From positions 186,001 to 250,000 of the forward strand of contig JAFCDQ010000001.1 in assembly GCA_017609645.1 (NCBI GenBank): 64,000 bases of DNA, given 5' to 3'. The notes under the pieces were generated by a model. It saw nothing but the letters and a program-made list of their open reading frames with translations, did not search any database and was not told the DNA's origin. Shown here piece by piece: positions 9,159 through 18,122 of this stretch (its first letter is position 1; every line of letters begins with the position of its first letter). Origin of the DNA: Candidatus Woesearchaeota archaeon. GTDB taxonomy: Archaea > Nanobdellota > Nanobdellia > Woesearchaeales > ARS49. A program made the position numbers and the translations under genes.

Positions 9159-9896
9159 TTAATAGACTTTCAGCATTTTTCTCAAAACCATACTGAAAAT
9201 AACTGCAAAAATAATATAAGTCCAAAGCCACGTTAAGCCGAAAAGAACTTTAAGCTTATTTTGTTGAATACTAACTGCTTGAATCTGTTCGTCAAACTTT
9301 TCAAGCGGAGGCGCGTAATTCAATTCCTTAGTTATAATAACCTTTTTCTGAACACTAGAATCAAGAAAATCAAAAGTAATCCAATACTCCCCAGGATCAT
9401 CTGCCTTAAACGCAAACAACGCTTGATTGTTTTTCACCGGAACAGAACTAGTATTTTTAACAATATCCAAACCTTCTGCAGTTTCAACACTCACATTGCC
9501 CTCCAAATTCTCATCAACCATAACGTCAACATTAAACTCTTGGCCAGGTGTGATAGGTTCAAAATAAAGATGCGCATTCATCCAACCAAAAATAATAATT
9601 ATAGGAATAAAAGTTATAAGAGTAGGTTTGAAACTCTCTTTCATATAAGTCATATTCATCTTAGTAACTTTCTTCTGAACTTCCATCAACTTCGCAGGAT
9701 CTTTTCTGAACTCTTTCATCTGTTTCTGATTTTTCTTGATTTCTGTTTTCAAATCCTTCATCTTAGTCTGATCAGTCATCCATTTGTAAATAAAAACCAT
9801 CAACAAACTAACAATCAAAGAAAGAACAATAACTGTGGGAAGGGGGCCAAGCTTAAGAAAAGGCCCAAAAATTGTATTAAAAAAAGCATCAAACAT
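9159..9896 (-). CDS. EMC3/YidC-related membrane insertase (DUF106 / Ylp1)
   Basis: 245 aa. An N-terminal membrane segment (residues about 20-40) is followed by a charged coiled-coil hairpin (KMKDLKTEIKKNQKQMKEF), a second membrane segment (about 95-110), a beta-rich extracytoplasmic domain inserted at about 115-200, and a C-terminal membrane segment. DUF106 proteins are the archaeal members of the YidC/Oxa1/EMC3 superfamily that insert membrane proteins. The gene overlaps the end of secY by 1 nt (TAATG), so they are translationally coupled, consistent with a role at the translocon. It is the last gene of the long ribosomal operon. Confidence 0.88.
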   Translation of the reverse strand: MFDAFFNTIFGPFLKLGPLPTVIVLSLIVSLLMVFIYKWMTDQTKMKDLKTEIKKNQKQMKEFRKDPAKLMEVQKKVTKMNMTYMKESFKPTLITFIPIIIIFGWMNAHLYFEPITPGQEFNVDVMVDENLEGNVSVETAEGLDIVKNTSSVPVKNNQALFAFKADDPGEYWITFDFLDSSVQKKVIITKELNYAPPLEKFDEQIQAVSIQQNKLKVLFGLTWLWTYIIFAVIFSMVLRKMLKVY

Positions 9897-11290
9897 TAGC
9901 TACCCCCCATAAACTTACGCATCATAGGATTCATATCCATCATATGCTGCTTAGCAATCTCTTCATACAGACGATAAATAATCATAACCGTAAGCAGTAA
10001 ACCAGTGCCGTGGGTAAGTGCTCCACTAACATCTGCAAGCCCGGCAAGTAAACCAACAGCAATCGCCCCCATTATAGTTAAAGGTTTAATATATCTGTTT
10101 AACAATCTTTCTAAAACACGCTCATCTTTTCTAAACCCAGGAATCTGCAAACCAGAAGACATAATTTGTTTTGCCTGACTTTTAGCATCCATACCGCTAG
10201 TCTGAACCCAAAACCATGAAAAAATAACTGCACCAATAATCAAGAAAATCATATACACAAGCGCATGACCTACATCAGGAAGAGCTATGCTGCCTCGAAT
10301 AATCTTGCCAACAATATCAGGAGGAGTAAGCCAACTCACTAAACCCGTAGCAGGATTATTACCCACAAAAGTACCAAAAATAGGCAAACCCCAATTCTGA
10401 AACAACCGGGCCCATAATTGAACATTAGCGAATAAAGCAGAAACAAGAATAATAGGAATATTAGAAGTATAAACAAAACTCAAAGGCCATCTAATACCAT
10501 GACCTCTAACTCTACCAAAAGATAATGGAATTTCAACTTTCATAGCCTGTGAATAAACAGCCATACAAAACACGACTATGGTGCTGATAATTCCTGCAAG
10601 CATCAATAAAGCACCGGTCGGGTTTCCTGCACCTAAACTTTGAAATAATGCGGGAATGGCGCCAGTTGCTACGCCAGGCATATTTGGAGAAGGTAAAGGT
10701 GACAGTAATCTAATAAATAAAGATTGAGACACACCTGCTGCAATAAATAAACTAATACCACTGCCAAAACCCCATTTACTAATAACTTCGTCCATGAACA
10801 AAATTAACAAACCGCCTAAGAACAACTGAAGGACTAACAATAATTGAAGCTGGAAAAACACCGGTGTTCCTAAAAACTGTTCAGGGGGCGCAAGACCTCC
10901 CATAAAAACATAAATGAACCCTTCAAACATAATAAAAAATATGGCCAACAGTTTTTGCACTCCTTGAAATCTTTTCTTGCCTGTAGGAGTAGTCAAATCA
11001 AACTTAACTAAACCAGAACCATTCAATAACTGCAAAACAATAGATGCTGTAACAATAGGTCCAATACCTAAAGAGATTATACTTCCAAAACTCGCACCAA
11101 GAATGACAGACAATAATTCAAAACGAGATAATGCATTTTGGCCAAGACCAAACAAAGGAATAAGACCCAGAATGAAAAACAAAATCACAATAATGCCTGT
11201 CCACTTCAACTTCTCCTTGAAAGTCAGCCTCTTCTGCTTAGGGCCTGCAACTTCCGGTAGATTAAATAAAATTTTATTAAAAAATGACAT
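9896..11290 (-). CDS. secY: Preprotein translocase channel subunit SecY
   Basis: 464 aa, ten-helix protein-conducting channel (Sec61-alpha homologue). Seen: the TM2/plug region with GASFGSIISLGIGPIVTASIVLQLL, the cytoplasmic loop GFRKDERVLERLLNRYI between late helices, and the C-terminal YRLYEEIAKQHM. Usual length for archaea. Located after L15, as in most archaeal spc operons. Its partner Sec61-beta is at 56999-57172; SecE is not in the window. Confidence 0.97.
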   Translation of the reverse strand: MSFFNKILFNLPEVAGPKQKRLTFKEKLKWTGIIVILFFILGLIPLFGLGQNALSRFELLSVILGASFGSIISLGIGPIVTASIVLQLLNGSGLVKFDLTTPTGKKRFQGVQKLLAIFFIMFEGFIYVFMGGLAPPEQFLGTPVFFQLQLLLVLQLFLGGLLILFMDEVISKWGFGSGISLFIAAGVSQSLFIRLLSPLPSPNMPGVATGAIPALFQSLGAGNPTGALLMLAGIISTIVVFCMAVYSQAMKVEIPLSFGRVRGHGIRWPLSFVYTSNIPIILVSALFANVQLWARLFQNWGLPIFGTFVGNNPATGLVSWLTPPDIVGKIIRGSIALPDVGHALVYMIFLIIGAVIFSWFWVQTSGMDAKSQAKQIMSSGLQIPGFRKDERVLERLLNRYIKPLTIMGAIAVGLLAGLADVSGALTHGTGLLLTVMIIYRLYEEIAKQHMMDMNPMMRKFMGGS

Positions 11291-11301
11291 TTAATTTCCT
11301 C

Positions 11302-11736
11302 TTATCCTAAAACTAATTCTCCTCCTGCAGCTTTCACTTTTTCTACAGCCTTCTTACTGGCAGAAGAAACAACAATCTTTACCTTTTGCTTTAAGTCCCC
11401 ATCACTTAACAATTTATTATAACCTGCTTTCTTTAAATCAATGATAAACAGGTCTTTATCTTTCTTAGCAAACTCTTTATTAACAAAAAAATCCAATTTT
11501 TCAATCAAATTCTTAATACTAATATATTTCAAACTTTTTTTCGCCCTTACTCTGGTAAAACCTTTCTTACCAAAATATTTTTCTTTCCAAATTCTAGGCT
11601 TTTTCTGATCTGCTTTCTTACCGGTGCCTGCGTTACCACGACCACCGCGCTCACCTGCGCCTCTATGAGACTCTCCAAAACCGCACTGCCTTGTGCCACG
11701 CTTTCGCCTGAATTTTTTCCTCTTATGAACAACCAT
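11302..11736 (-). CDS. rpl15: Large-subunit ribosomal protein uL15
   Basis: 144 aa, 50S protein. Starts with the usual basic, glycine-rich extension (KRKKFRRKRGTRQCGFG, then RGAGERGGRGNAG) that threads into 23S rRNA. The C-terminal KAAGGELVLG strand is typical. Between L30 and secY, 11 nt before secY. Confidence 0.95.
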   Translation of the reverse strand: MVVHKRKKFRRKRGTRQCGFGESHRGAGERGGRGNAGTGKKADQKKPRIWKEKYFGKKGFTRVRAKKSLKYISIKNLIEKLDFFVNKEFAKKDKDLFIIDLKKAGYNKLLSDGDLKQKVKIVVSSASKKAVEKVKAAGGELVLG

Positions 11737-11738
11737 TT

Positions 11739-12086
11739 TTATAACATCCTCTTGATGAGTTCATTGATCTTTTCTTCTCTATTACCGTAACTGCCGCTTT
11801 TACTAAAAGGCATCTTAACACCTTTTCTTCCATACCCTTTCTTTGGAGGACTTAAAGCATAAACAGGACCTTCTCCTTTCTTTTTTAATAAAATTAAAAT
11901 TTCTTCGCTGACTGTTCCCCATGTAATAAGATGCTTCACTTTGTCTAACATTCCTTTAATAGACGGAGATTCTTCAATAATTCTGCAATTATTAACTTTC
12001 TTAAGTTTCAAATGTTGCAGAGCATCTTTAATAGTATAAGGCGCTCCAATAGTTCCTCTAATTTGAACAACAGCTAATTTACTCAT
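11739..12086 (-). CDS. rpl30: Large-subunit ribosomal protein uL30 (short form)
   Basis: 115 aa. The N-terminal fold (LAVVQIRGTIGAPYTIKDAL, then HLKLKKVNNCRII) is standard. The C-terminal SPPKKGYGRKGVKMPF is typical of archaeal L30. Most archaeal L30 proteins are about 150 aa; here the middle is shorter, closer to the bacterial length. Overlaps the end of the S5 gene by 4 nt (ATGA). Confidence 0.92.
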   Translation of the reverse strand: MSKLAVVQIRGTIGAPYTIKDALQHLKLKKVNNCRIIEESPSIKGMLDKVKHLITWGTVSEEILILLKKKGEGPVYALSPPKKGYGRKGVKMPFSKSGSYGNREEKINELIKRML

Positions 12087-12952
12087 TCTTTCTTACTCTC
12101 CTTAAGTTTACCTTCGACTAAGCCTACTTTTTCAGCAGTTGCTTGAGTGAATTTAGCCTGACTTAATTTCTTAAGCGCTTGTACCAAAGCCTTCAACAAA
12201 TTTGTTTTAACACGAGTCTGACCAGAAGTCTTAGTCCAAACATCCTTAATGCCTGCTAGTTTGAGAATTTTTTGACATTCTTTCTCAACACACAAGCCTT
12301 TACCTTTTGGAGCTGGCATTAATTTAATAGAAACTGAACCGCACTTACCCTCAATCTGCATAGGAATGCTATGAGGCTGTTTGCAATTACATTCCCAAGA
12401 ACCACAACCCCTTCTAATATTAAATAAGTTTAATTTAGCTTTTCTGATAGCTTTTTCCCTTGAAGGTACAGTATCTTTACTCTTTCCGAAACCAATACCC
12501 ACATAGCCATCTTCATTACCAACTGCTGCTGCACAAGAAAAAGAAGGTTTATTTCCTTCAGGAGTTTTCTTTTGAGTTTGTTTAAAAATTCTACGAGCGC
12601 CCCCTCCAAATTTACCCTTTGACTGGCCAATAAGCAGCAATTCATTCTTAAGATTAGGCACTAAAATATCAACGATCTCTGCTTCCATTATAGGATCTCC
12701 TTTATCCAAAATCTCGTCAATATCACTGATTATTCCTGCTTTAGCCTTTGCGCCAAAAGTTGTCTTAGGCTTCCAACTTTCAAATGCCGCAGGAATGACT
12801 TTTGCTTTCGCTTTTTCAGGAGCTTCTTTTTCAACAATGTCTAAAACATCTTTCTCTGAAGTAAGCTCTACTTCTTTATCGTCAAGATTCTTCTTTTCAA
12901 TCTCTAGCTCTTTCTCTTCAATTTCCTTTTTCTTCATTTTTTCCTCAGTCAT
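12083..12952 (-). CDS. rps5: Small-subunit ribosomal protein uS5 with charged N-terminal extension
   Basis: 289 aa. The conserved core begins around residue 75 (IISDIDEILDKGDPI) with the dsRBD-like GQSKGKFGGGARRIFKQTQKK and the C-terminal MPAPKGKGLCVE. Residues 1-60 are a Glu/Lys-rich coil not found in most homologues (usual length about 210-240). uS5 contributes to decoding fidelity and to mRNA unwinding at the entry channel. Overlaps L18 by 4 nt. Confidence 0.95.
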   Translation of the reverse strand: MTEEKMKKKEIEEKELEIEKKNLDDKEVELTSEKDVLDIVEKEAPEKAKAKVIPAAFESWKPKTTFGAKAKAGIISDIDEILDKGDPIMEAEIVDILVPNLKNELLLIGQSKGKFGGGARRIFKQTQKKTPEGNKPSFSCAAAVGNEDGYVGIGFGKSKDTVPSREKAIRKAKLNLFNIRRGCGSWECNCKQPHSIPMQIEGKCGSVSIKLMPAPKGKGLCVEKECQKILKLAGIKDVWTKTSGQTRVKTNLLKALVQALKKLSQAKFTQATAEKVGLVEGKLKESKKE

Positions 12953-13518
12953 TTTCCTAAAATCTTCTGCTTAACCTCCTTAAAATGTTCCACAATTTTC
13001 TCAGGATCCAAAACCTTACTTAATTTTCCAAATTGTTTTTCAAATTTCTCTTTATTCTGCTTTAATGATTTAGCATAATCAGCAATATGTTTACCACTAA
13101 TCCTGTCTTCACTAGGAAGAATAGTTTCAGAACAAGAAACATCAAGACCTCCATCAACACAGCCCTTAACAAAAGAATAAATAACATTGCCTTTAATAGA
13201 CGTCTGCATTCCAATATCAACAATCACTTTTTTCTTGCCTACTTTTTTTGCAAACAATAAACCAGTAAGATATGCTGCAGGAGTATTATTAAAGCCAGCC
13301 TTCCATCCTGCTTTACTTAACTCTTTGCTGTCTGTTGCAAATAAAACTTTATCTCCTTTAGCGGAATATACCACTAATTGAGCTTTAATATACTTAGAAC
13401 TTCGTCTAATAACAATTCTAGGAATATTGCTGACTAATAATTTCAAACGCCTCTTATAATTAGTCTTTCCTTCCCTTACTCTTCTATAAGGCACTGTTCT
13501 AGTCTTTGCTTTTTTCAT
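12949..13518 (-). CDS. rpl18: Large-subunit ribosomal protein uL18
   Basis: 189 aa, 5S rRNA-binding protein. Characteristic YRRVREGKTNYKRRL start, the RIVIRRSSKYIKAQLV strand and a C-terminal helical extension, as in archaeal/eukaryotic L18(L5e). Start overlaps the L19e stop by 4 nt. Confidence 0.95.
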   Translation of the reverse strand: MKKAKTRTVPYRRVREGKTNYKRRLKLLVSNIPRIVIRRSSKYIKAQLVVYSAKGDKVLFATDSKELSKAGWKAGFNNTPAAYLTGLLFAKKVGKKKVIVDIGMQTSIKGNVIYSFVKGCVDGGLDVSCSETILPSEDRISGKHIADYAKSLKQNKEKFEKQFGKLSKVLDPEKIVEHFKEVKQKILGK

Positions 13519-13961
13519 TTTTTCTTAACCAACCCTTGTTCTTCAATAAATAACTTAATATGTTTTTTACTTCTAAAAAAACCGCCCTTGGCTTTTCTGT
13601 ACAACTTCCTAAAAATATCATTAGTGATATACTTCTTCTCTTTCAAAGTTTTTAACAAGGTTCTCTGCGCCCTAATCTTATTAATCCACTTTCTCTTAGG
13701 ATTTTCTCTTGCGCCGGCTTTACCCTTCCTAGACCCTATGCCTTTCCTACGTCCTTTCCTCTTCTGGATTTTTATTTTACGTGTATGAAAATTACCTTTA
13801 CCTTTAATCTGCTTACTCTTGATCAAACCTCTGTTGATAAGACCTTTAATATCTGCTTTAGTGATAGCTTCTTTAATCTTAGGCAGTTCGTCAGTTTTTA
13901 ATTTAATACGATTAGGACTTGACTTCAATATCCTCGCTGCTAATTTTTTTTGTAATTTCAT
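13515..13961 (-). CDS. rpl19e: Large-subunit ribosomal protein eL19
   Basis: 148 aa from the ATG at 13961; a TTG at 13970 extends the frame but lies inside the L32e stop region and has no better ribosome site. Typical RILKSSPNRIKL start and the basic GRRKGIGSRKGKAGAR segment. Archaeal/eukaryotic-specific protein that crosses the subunit interface. Confidence 0.95.
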   Translation of the reverse strand: MKLQKKLAARILKSSPNRIKLKTDELPKIKEAITKADIKGLINRGLIKSKQIKGKGNFHTRKIKIQKRKGRRKGIGSRKGKAGARENPKRKWINKIRAQRTLLKTLKEKKYITNDIFRKLYRKAKGGFFRSKKHIKLFIEEQGLVKKK

Positions 13962-13966
13962 TTTTA

Positions 13967-14539
13967 TCAACGCTGTGTAATTATCTTCTCCATTTCTTTT
14001 TGATCCTTCTTCTTTTTATCTTCAGCACTAACTTTTTCTTCAAGTTCTGCTTTTTGCTTGACCTTTGAATCCTTCTTATCTTTCTTTACTTTGACTTTTT
14101 TCAACTTATCATCTTTTTTCTTCTTGAACTTATTCTTCAACACTTCAATCATCTTAGAAGGATCCTTGCGACCATAAACCTTGAAACCTTTTTCAACACT
14201 CTTTTCCAACAACAAAATTCTTTTCTTATTGCCTAACTTTGAATTAATAATAATCTTATGAATTTTAGGATTGAGCTTCTCTAATTCTGCAAAAGTTTCA
14301 ATATTAATCAACTTAAAACCCTCTTTATCAAACCCTCTGATAAGATCAGGACTTCCAAAACCAACTTTCACTTTTTGTCTATGGCCTGCAAATTCATGCC
14401 GCATCTTACTCTGCAATCCTCTAGGTTTTCTCCATTTTTTACCAATTCTTACACGATTCTGAGAACCCTCTCTAATAAAATTAGGTTTTTTTCTTTTCAA
14501 TTTTTTCTTTAATTCCACTAACTTACTAATTTCTGTCAT
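13967..14539 (-). CDS. rpl32e: Large-subunit ribosomal protein eL32 with long charged C-terminal tail
   Basis: 190 aa. Core residues 10-135 are eL32 (KPNFIREGSQNRVRIG, then KWRKPRGLQSKMR). The last about 50 residues are a Lys/Asp/Glu-rich tail absent from most homologues. Start codon overlaps the L6 stop by 1 nt (TAATG). Confidence 0.93.
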   Translation of the reverse strand: MTEISKLVELKKKLKRKKPNFIREGSQNRVRIGKKWRKPRGLQSKMRHEFAGHRQKVKVGFGSPDLIRGFDKEGFKLINIETFAELEKLNPKIHKIIINSKLGNKKRILLLEKSVEKGFKVYGRKDPSKMIEVLKNKFKKKKDDKLKKVKVKKDKKDSKVKQKAELEEKVSAEDKKKKDQKEMEKIITQR

Positions 14540-15081
14540 TATTTTTGAGAGCCTCCTTTACTAATAATATAAATCCCATCCTGAAAAATCCTGACATCTT
14601 TACCAGTTTTCTTAGTTAATAATTCCATATCAGAAGCAACAGTTCCTGCTTTTTCCTTATCGCAAGAAGAAACCTCAATAATATCACCATTAATTTTAGT
14701 CTCGACACCGGCTTTAATATTCAAAGTTCTAGGACATTTCTCGCCTAAGAAATTCTTCACAATAAACTGATTGTTAGCAATAGAAACATTCATAGGAAAG
14801 TGGCTGGCACAAATCTTTAACTTGTAAACAAACTTTTCCTGAACACCTTTAATTAAATTCTTAATATGAGCTATGAAAGTCTTTAATAATTTCTTTTCTC
14901 TTTTTGTAGCATTATTCGCACTGACCACAATAGATTTATCTTTAACCTCTACCTTGACCTTAGGATTATTAAACAATCTTTCTACTTCTCCTTGAGGACC
15001 TTTAATTCTTAAGATCTCATTATCTAAAGATGCTTCAATTCCTTCCTGCAATTCAATGCTTTCTTCCAAATCTTCTTTCAT
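14539..15081 (-). CDS. rpl6: Large-subunit ribosomal protein uL6
   Basis: 180 aa from the ATG at 15081, which overlaps the S8 stop by 1 nt (TAATG); a TTG at 15090 is the alternative. Two tandem L6 domains: LRIKGPQGEVERLF in the first and GTVASDMELLTKKTGKD in the second. Binds the sarcin-ricin region of 23S rRNA. Confidence 0.95.
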   Translation of the reverse strand: MKEDLEESIELQEGIEASLDNEILRIKGPQGEVERLFNNPKVKVEVKDKSIVVSANNATKREKKLLKTFIAHIKNLIKGVQEKFVYKLKICASHFPMNVSIANNQFIVKNFLGEKCPRTLNIKAGVETKINGDIIEVSSCDKEKAGTVASDMELLTKKTGKDVRIFQDGIYIISKGGSQK

Positions 15082-15470
15082 TAATAACAATAGGCAATCA
15101 GCCTTCCTCCAATCTTTTTCTTCTTAGCCTCTTCGTGAGTCATCAAACCTTTTGAAGTAGAAATTATCAAAATACCAACACCAATAGCGGGAAGATATCT
15201 CTTCTCAAATTTTTCAAAATCAGCTAAAGTAACACTAAATCTAGGTTTTATAACGCCACACTTGTTAATAGCGCCAATCAAATTCAGTTTACCAATGCCC
15301 CCTCGGGCTGCAGCAACTTCAACAGCTGCGCCAACATAACCTTTTGTTTGAAAAATATTTAAGATTCCTTTAACTAGCTTAGTGAAGGGATGTATAATTA
15401 CTTCTTTCTTACCCTTTCCCTCATAATTCAGGGTTTTTGACAACACATTTGCTAACGGATCATTTAACAT
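15081..15470 (-). CDS. rps8: Small-subunit ribosomal protein uS8
   Basis: 129 aa from the ATG at 15470, which has GAGG upstream and begins NDPLANVLSKTLNYE; the frame also extends to 15503 but that part overlaps S14 and is not S8-like. Early 16S rRNA-binding protein. In E. coli, S8 represses the spc operon; no matching site was recognised here. Confidence 0.95.
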   Translation of the reverse strand: MLNDPLANVLSKTLNYEGKGKKEVIIHPFTKLVKGILNIFQTKGYVGAAVEVAAARGGIGKLNLIGAINKCGVIKPRFSVTLADFEKFEKRYLPAIGVGILIISTSKGLMTHEEAKKKKIGGRLIAYCY

Positions 15471-15480
15471 TTTGTTTTCC

Positions 15481-15711
15481 TCAACTATATTTTTTAAAAC
15501 CAATCTTGGTTGCTATTTCTCTAAAACAATGTCTGCATAAATTAAGGCCATATTTGTTAATGTGGCCTCTATATCTTCCACACCTAACACATCTAGTCAA
15601 AGTAATGCCGGTGCTTCTTTTCTTAGGAGCATTATGCTTAATGTACTTTCTTAATTTAGCGGGTTTAACCTTCAATTGCTTAAACACCTTCCTCCAATCG
15701 CTTACAGTCAT
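15481..15711 (-). CDS. rps14: Small-subunit ribosomal protein uS14, zinc-binding form
   Basis: 76 aa. A zinc ribbon CVRCGRYRG...CRHCFRE and C-terminal [11 protein letters not shown] are diagnostic. About 25 residues precede the usual archaeal S14 start ([21 protein letters not shown]), longer than the roughly 50-57 aa of most archaeal forms. 3' end of 16S rRNA, head of the small subunit. Confidence 0.95.
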   Translation of the reverse strand: MTVSDWRKVFKQLKVKPAKLRKYIKHNAPKKRSTGITLTRCVRCGRYRGHINKYGLNLCRHCFREIATKIGFKKYS

Positions 15712-16226
15712 GCATTCTCACCTTCTAATTTTATACCAAATTCTGATTTAAGGAATTGAACAGCATCTTCCCTATTAACAACATGCTTTTTAGGAATTTT
15801 CTTGACTTTCAATTTTCTATGTTTAATCCTAAACCCTGGCTTTTCAAGAGTGATACAGACCTGCAAACCAAGAACACCAATCTTAGGATCATAAGGAACA
15901 CCAGGAATATCAATATACTCTGCCACGCCAAAAGAAACATTACCCAAAGAATCAAAATTATTCTCTTTCAAAATATTCTCTTTTGCAGCCAATAATCTCT
16001 TAAGAACTTCTTTTGCTTTATTTTTTCTTAAAGTAACTTTACAGCCAATAGGCAATCCAGGACGAAGTCCCCACGCAGGAATTCTTTTTTGAGTAACAGT
16101 TTTAACAGGAGTAATGCCAGTAATAGTCTTAATTAATTCTATTCCTTTGTCTAACTTATTCTGATCCTTTCCAGCCCCAATGTTCAGGGTTATTTTCGCT
16201 AATCTAGTTTTTTTCATATAAGTCAT
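15708..16226 (-). CDS. rpl5: Large-subunit ribosomal protein uL5
   Basis: 172 aa, 5S rRNA-binding. Motifs [18 protein letters not shown], then [17 protein letters not shown] and the basic [13 protein letters not shown]. Start ATG at 16226 overlaps the S4e stop by 4 nt; an ATG at 16217 is possible. Confidence 0.95.
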   Translation of the reverse strand: MTYMKKTRLAKITLNIGAGKDQNKLDKGIELIKTITGITPVKTVTQKRIPAWGLRPGLPIGCKVTLRKNKAKEVLKRLLAAKENILKENNFDSLGNVSFGVAEYIDIPGVPYDPKIGVLGLQVCITLEKPGFRIKHRKLKVKKIPKKHVVNREDAVQFLKSEFGIKLEGENA

Positions 16227-16906
16227 TGTACCTTAATCTCTGGTTTTTCCAAACCCACAACAAAACCATATTTCTTACTTGTTGAAAGCTGATTTCCCTC
16301 AGCGTCTTTATACCAAATATGATGATCCAAAATCTTCTCCATCTTACCAATCTTACCTGCATTCTTTCCGCTGGTAAGCAAAACAATAGCCCCTTCTTTG
16401 AACGGAAGATGCTTTACAATCTTTTGAGAAGGCAATTCTAAAACAAGAGAATCTCCTGCTTTATAATCCTCTTTTTCAATCATAAGATTTCTTCCGTCAA
16501 TAAAATTCAACTGAGTTTTACCTTTCTTGTTCTTAGTCTTATTTATGATCTTACAAATTTTCAAACCAGCTTCTTTAGCGTCTATATCAATAAAAGAAAC
16601 CTTTCCTTTTTGATCAAAAGTACATCTATAACTCTTGTCATTAACAGAAACTACATCCATAAATCCCACAGGACATTTAACTTCTTTAACCTGCTTTTTA
16701 TCAATTTGAACATTATTGAACTGCAACATCTTCTTAGCTTCTTTAGTGGTACTAACAAGACCTGCATTTTTCAAAAACCAACCAAGAGGGACACAATGTT
16801 GAAGAGCATGCTTGCCTGGTAAAGATCTCGTTACAAACTTCTCGATCTTTCTCAATAAATTCCATCTCTTATTTGCAAAATGCCTCTTCAAATGATTCTT
16901 ACTCAT
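16223..16906 (-). CDS. rps4e: Small-subunit ribosomal protein eS4
   Basis: 227 aa. HLKRHFANKRWNL start, S4-like RNA-binding domain, then a central domain and a KOW segment (GKNAGKIGKMEKIL). Archaeal/eukaryotic-specific small-subunit protein. Overlaps L24 by 4 nt. Confidence 0.95.
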   Translation of the reverse strand: MSKNHLKRHFANKRWNLLRKIEKFVTRSLPGKHALQHCVPLGWFLKNAGLVSTTKEAKKMLQFNNVQIDKKQVKEVKCPVGFMDVVSVNDKSYRCTFDQKGKVSFIDIDAKEAGLKICKIINKTKNKKGKTQLNFIDGRNLMIEKEDYKAGDSLVLELPSQKIVKHLPFKEGAIVLLTSGKNAGKIGKMEKILDHHIWYKDAEGNQLSTSKKYGFVVGLEKPEIKVQ

Positions 16907-17289
16907 TTTTTCTTAACCTCGTTGAATCTTCTTTTATCACTCGAGTCAAGCTCCAAAATCATGACATTTGAAGCATTAACAGGATAAAGCGCTTTACTGC
17001 CGTCCATTTTAGTCTGCTCAACACCAGTAATGTAAATTTTCTGCCTCTTAGTATTAACATTTTCAACTTTACCCATTTTACCTTTAAATTGTCCTCTCAA
17101 TACTTTTACCTTATCGCCTTTCCTCACTCTAAACGAACGAGTCTTAAACTTAACTCTCAATTCCTTAGACAAATGAGAACACACTAATTTATTACGAACA
17201 TGAAGAGGTGCATTCTTAACATAAGCCCTCTGCTTTCTAGGTTGAACGCTTGACTTCCATGTTTTTGCCCATTTATTTTGATTTTCCAT
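16903..17289 (-). CDS. rpl24: Large-subunit ribosomal protein uL24
   Basis: 128 aa with the KOW motif VRKGDKVKVLRGQFKGK and the archaeal/eukaryotic N-terminal extension (SSVQPRKQR...HVRNKL). Initiates 50S assembly. 4 nt after L14. Confidence 0.95.
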   Translation of the reverse strand: MENQNKWAKTWKSSVQPRKQRAYVKNAPLHVRNKLVCSHLSKELRVKFKTRSFRVRKGDKVKVLRGQFKGKMGKVENVNTKRQKIYITGVEQTKMDGSKALYPVNASNVMILELDSSDKRRFNEVKKK

Positions 17290-17293
17290 TTTC

Positions 17294-17695
17294 TCAAATA
17301 ATCATATTTGCAACTTTACCTATCAAAGGCCATCTTTCCGCAGCTTCTTTAGCGATAGGACCTTTAATCATGGTGCCTTTGGGATTACCAAATTTATCTT
17401 TAATAACAACAGCAGCATTATCGTCAAACTTAACACGCAAACCATCAGCGCGCCTAATAGACTTTTTCTGTCGTACAATAACGGCCATAACCACCTGCTT
17501 ACGCATTTCAGGTTTACCCTCGACGACAGAAGCCATAACCAAATTACCAACACCTGCTGCGGGCTTACGAGTCTTAACAGTCTTGGCACCTTTAACACCA
17601 ACAATCTTAAGGATTCTTGCGCCACTATTATCACAAGCGATAATTCTAGCATAATGCGGCAATGCTCTAGGAACTCTTGATCCAATTGCTTTCAT
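17294..17695 (-). CDS. rpl14: Large-subunit ribosomal protein uL14
   Basis: 133 aa, highly conserved beta-barrel protein: ARIIACDNSGARILKIVGV, then RKPAAGVGNLVMASV and GTMIKGPIAKEAAERWP. Contacts the intersubunit bridge and aIF6 site. 1 nt after S17. Confidence 0.97.
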   Translation of the reverse strand: MKAIGSRVPRALPHYARIIACDNSGARILKIVGVKGAKTVKTRKPAAGVGNLVMASVVEGKPEMRKQVVMAVIVRQKKSIRRADGLRVKFDDNAAVVIKDKFGNPKGTMIKGPIAKEAAERWPLIGKVANMII

Positions 17696-17696
17696 C

Positions 17697-17978
17697 TTAT
17701 TTCTTAACCTCTTCAGCTTTACCTATGATCTCAGTAATAATGAAATGTTTAGTCTTACTCAAAGGCCTGCACTCACAAACTTTAACTAACTCTCCTTTCT
17801 TAGCACCAATAATATTATGAGCTTTCACCCTAGTTCGAGCTTTCTCCAATCTTTCATACTTTTGAACTTTTTTTGTTCTCGTCCATTCAACAGTTGCAGT
17901 CTTCTGCATCTTATCAGTAATCACAACGCCTGTGAACGCCCTTCCGTGTGTTGAAATTTTTTCCTTTGATTTAGTCAT
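17697..17978 (-). CDS. rps17: Small-subunit ribosomal protein uS17
   Basis: 93 aa OB-fold 16S rRNA-binding protein: GVVITDKMQKTATVEW, then KARTRVKAHN and VCECRPLSKTKHFII. Starts directly after the Rpp29 remnant (TAA then ATG with no gap). Confidence 0.96.
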   Translation of the reverse strand: MTKSKEKISTHGRAFTGVVITDKMQKTATVEWTRTKKVQKYERLEKARTRVKAHNIIGAKKGELVKVCECRPLSKTKHFIITEIIGKAEEVKK

Positions 17979-18122
17979 TTACTCCACCTTAAACTTGATT
18001 CTCTCTTCGGAACTTGCAACTAACAAATCCCCTTTGACAATGATTTTTTCCTTCTTATTCTTAATTTCGAACATTGTACCCTTCTTTGGAATCTTTTTGA
18101 TTCCATGTTTTGAACATGAATA
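17979..18122 (-). pseudogene. rnp1: C-terminal half of RNase P protein Rpp29 (Pop4/Rnp1), N-terminal half missing
   Basis: A 47-codon open stretch follows the aIF1 stop codon in the same frame and ends in TAA just before S17, exactly where archaeal operons carry rpp29 (L29-aIF1-Rpp29-S17). Its translation matches the C-terminal half of Rpp29: GIKKIPKKGTMFEIK, then KIIVKGDLLVASSEERIK, equivalent to the IPK...VxxDGxLLxGRPExRxK end of the family. The first half of the Sm-like barrel (LIGLxVEV...GxVVDET) is absent and was not found in other frames. The first ATG (18074) would give only 31 residues. Either a decayed gene or a severely reduced protein. RNase P RNA is present at 56599. Confidence 0.7.

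Noticed and set aside
9261-9899. Plus-strand 212-codon ORF opposite the EMC3-like gene
   Set aside because: Asn/Ile/His-rich translation without family features, antisense to a well-supported gene; a composition artefact.
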